Shown here piece after piece: positions 18,901 to 20,101 of a stretch of DNA of 20,101 bases. The stretch lies in contig JAOXYB010007345.1 of NCBI GenBank assembly GCA_028565635.1, positions 1-20,101 of the forward strand, written 5' to 3'. Position 1 is the first letter of the stretch; every line of letters begins with the position of its first letter. The translations under genes and the position numbers were made by a program. The notes below the pieces were generated by a model that searched no databases, had not been told where the DNA came from, and was given only the letters and a program-made list of their open reading frames with translations. Source of the DNA: Phoronis ovalis (lineage: Eukaryota; Phoronida; Phoronidae).

Positions 18901-20101
18901 ACTGTTTATTAATTCATTTATAAATTATTACCCAATAATGCAAACTAAATTTCACTTACTTCAAATATTTAGGAAATCCATGCCGATATATAGTAATAAC
19001 AGCTGCTCCACCAAGACCAATGTTGTGCTGTAGAGCAACCTTGGCTCCTTTGACTTGCCTCTTACCAGCCAAACCTCTCAACTGCCAACTCAACTCTGTA
19101 CACTGAGCCAAACCTGAAGTGTAACTATTTAGAAGTTACGCATATTGTTTTTTTTTTCCTACCAACTCTGTTTAAATACTTTTATGTTGTTTGGTACAAG
19201 CATAGAAATAGCATATAAATTTTGATGAAGATGTCATATATGCAAATTTATTTACAACTTCAGAAAATCACCTAAAATTAGATTTCTCTCCCCTTCCTGT
19301 TCGATTGACACATGTTGAATCTCATGTTGAAGGTCTGAGTAATTAGAAAATTTATTTTCAGAATTATGAAAAATAAATACAATGATATCGGTCAGGTATT
19401 TTTAATATAAATCATAGCCCTTTAGAAATCTAGAGAATGCTCTATAGAACATTCTTTAGAATCCTATAGAGCAGAATTCTATTGAATACTCTATAGAATT
19501 GTACAGAGTATTCTACAAAATGCTCTGTAAAAGTCTCTCTATAGATACTGTAGACTCCTCTATAGTTTTCTACAGAATGCTCAATAGGATTCTATAAAAT
19601 GCTCTATAAGATTCTATAGAAATAAGTTTCTTTTGAATCAGAAGCGCCCACCGAGTCTGTTCCCCACAGGATCCCAGATGGTTGTTTAGAATGCCCTATA
19701 AGATTCTATGCTTATAATTTTTAGTTAAATGCTTGTCATTTTATAACATTTTGACAAAAATGCTGATTATAGGATGCATCTGACTATCGATTTAATAATT
19801 TTACAGATAAAATTGACAATTTGATTATTGATTAGTCCCAACTAAAAATTCAACTTATTAATTTATATAGAATGGAATCTTTAACCTCAGAACAATTTTA
19901 TAAACTCCATAGGCTTATATAGGTTGCTATTATAGATGCTCTACGGAAACTATATAGCATAGTACATGAAATGAAGCAGTAACAGGTTCTTATACTACTG
20001 CTAAATTGTTTAGCTACATAATATTAATCCTCTACCTGTTGCTCCAAGTGGATGTCCCTTAGAAATCAGTCCACCACTAGGGTTGACAACATATTTGCCA
20101 C
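15954..20101 (-). CDS. SCP2: SCPx: peroxisomal 3-ketoacyl-CoA thiolase / sterol carrier protein 2, C-terminal five exons (partial)
   Basis: Exons 20101-20036 (runs off the window), 19113-18960, 18059-17824, 16518-16442 and 16049-15954 join in frame with intron phases 1, 2, 1 and 0 and give 208 residues plus stop. The first two exons carry the thiolase C-terminal end: [20 protein letters not shown] with the catalytic His of GHP, then [13 protein letters not shown] and [15 protein letters not shown] short linker leads to the SCP2 domain: [64 protein letters not shown] and [18 protein letters not shown]. The end, AKL, is a type 1 peroxisomal targeting signal. SCPx thiolyses branched-chain 3-oxoacyl-CoA (bile-acid or pristanic-type substrates in vertebrates), while the SCP2 part binds lipids. 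About 340 N-terminal residues should lie to the right, judging from the human protein of 547. The third intron has a GC donor. Confidence 0.97.
16050..16441 (-). other. SCPx last intron (GT-AG)
   Basis: The donor reads AAT|GTAAGTG and the acceptor TTTTTGTAG|CTG on the minus strand, phase 0. The ORF at 16184-16477 is exon sequence read through into this intron. No other feature is seen. Confidence 0.85.
16519..17823 (-). other. SCPx third intron with GC-AG boundaries
   Basis: On the minus strand the exon ends GACACTG followed by GCAAGTATT, and the intron ends TTTTGCAG|ACAAAGC. Using the GC donor restores GAC (Asp) at the join and gives [12 protein letters not shown], which aligns with the known SCP2 domain. 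The nearest GT, four bases downstream, would put the next exon out of frame. GC-AG introns are a known minority class spliced by the normal machinery. No gene is seen inside the 1.3 kb. Confidence 0.8.
18060..18959 (-). other. SCPx second intron containing a dispersed repeat
   Basis: Boundaries are TTGAA|GTAAGTG and TTTTTTTCAG|TCAACAG on the minus strand. The intron holds repeat copy 2 at 18598-18799 in antisense orientation to the gene. The short ORFs inside it come from the repeat or chance. Confidence 0.8.
18598..18799 (+). repeat. Dispersed repeat, copy 2 (inside an SCPx intron)
   Basis: This matches 12946-13259 without that copy's 49-bp duplication. The core at 18692-18799 is 108 bases, as in copy 1, and shares a 19-base identical word, CATGTCAAAAACTTTGTGT. 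The segment GGTGGCCATCTTGAATCCAA resembles words common in many animal repeats. Confidence 0.7.
19114..20035 (-). other. SCPx first visible intron
   Basis: Boundaries are GCAACAG|GTAGAGG and ACACTTCAG|GTTTGG on the minus strand, phase 1. Most of it is AT-rich, and it includes the TCTATAGA-rich minisatellite at 19421-19622. Confidence 0.85.
19421..19622. repeat. Degenerate minisatellite rich in CTCTATAGAAT
   Basis: About 200 bases are built from variants of AATGCTCTATAGAATTCTATAG. The TCTATAGA/TTCTATAGAA core is itself a palindrome, so the array can fold in many ways. Similar words reappear at 19681-19713 and more loosely near 19930-19965, with a GC-richer piece between 19640 and 19680. Confidence 0.75.

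Noticed and set aside
1-20101. tRNA, rRNA or snRNA genes
   Set aside because: No convincing A/B box pair, cloverleaf or conserved small-RNA core was noticed by eye; a covariance-model scan was not possible here.

Overview
This is AT-rich animal genomic DNA. Genes are split by short introns with GT-AG boundaries, there are no operons or ribosome binding sites, and intergenic space is filled with degenerate repeats. The chymotrypsin-type protease has a GACNGDSGGP active-site segment that I associate with molluscan digestive proteases. Together with the style of the repeats this suggests a mollusc, possibly a bivalve, but that is inference. Three protein-coding genes can be supported, all on the minus strand.

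Layout. Bases 1-2900 are a nest of non-coding repeats: 16-bp TCCGACAT arrays in inverted orientation around about 1.6 kb of internal sequence, with a 443-bp MITE (13-bp perfect terminal inverted repeats) inserted in the right-hand array. Bases 2900-4900 hold an inverted pair of about 150-bp repeat copies and some hairpins. Bases 4927-5514 are one uninterrupted gene for a Tctex1-type dynein light chain. Bases 5600-8550 show no convincing gene. Bases 8611-10791 are a complete six-exon gene for a secreted chymotrypsin/elastase-like serine protease of 264 residues, with a TATA box and a poly(A) signal. Bases 10860-15950 are mostly featureless AT-rich DNA with a one-ended copy of the MITE, a dispersed repeat carrying a 49-bp tandem duplication, and one unassigned ORF. 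Bases 15954-20101 are the last five exons of SCPx (peroxisomal 3-ketoacyl-CoA thiolase fused to sterol carrier protein 2), running off the right edge. They end in a peroxisomal AKL signal and include a probable GC-AG intron.

The three genes have unrelated roles (motor-complex light chain, extracellular digestion, peroxisomal lipid oxidation), and nothing suggests they work together. I found no defence system, CRISPR array, tRNA, rRNA or clear viral gene. The items most worth following up are the array-bounded composite element with its nested MITE, the GC-AG intron in SCPx, and the unusual S1 pocket and DGNGDG loop of the protease.
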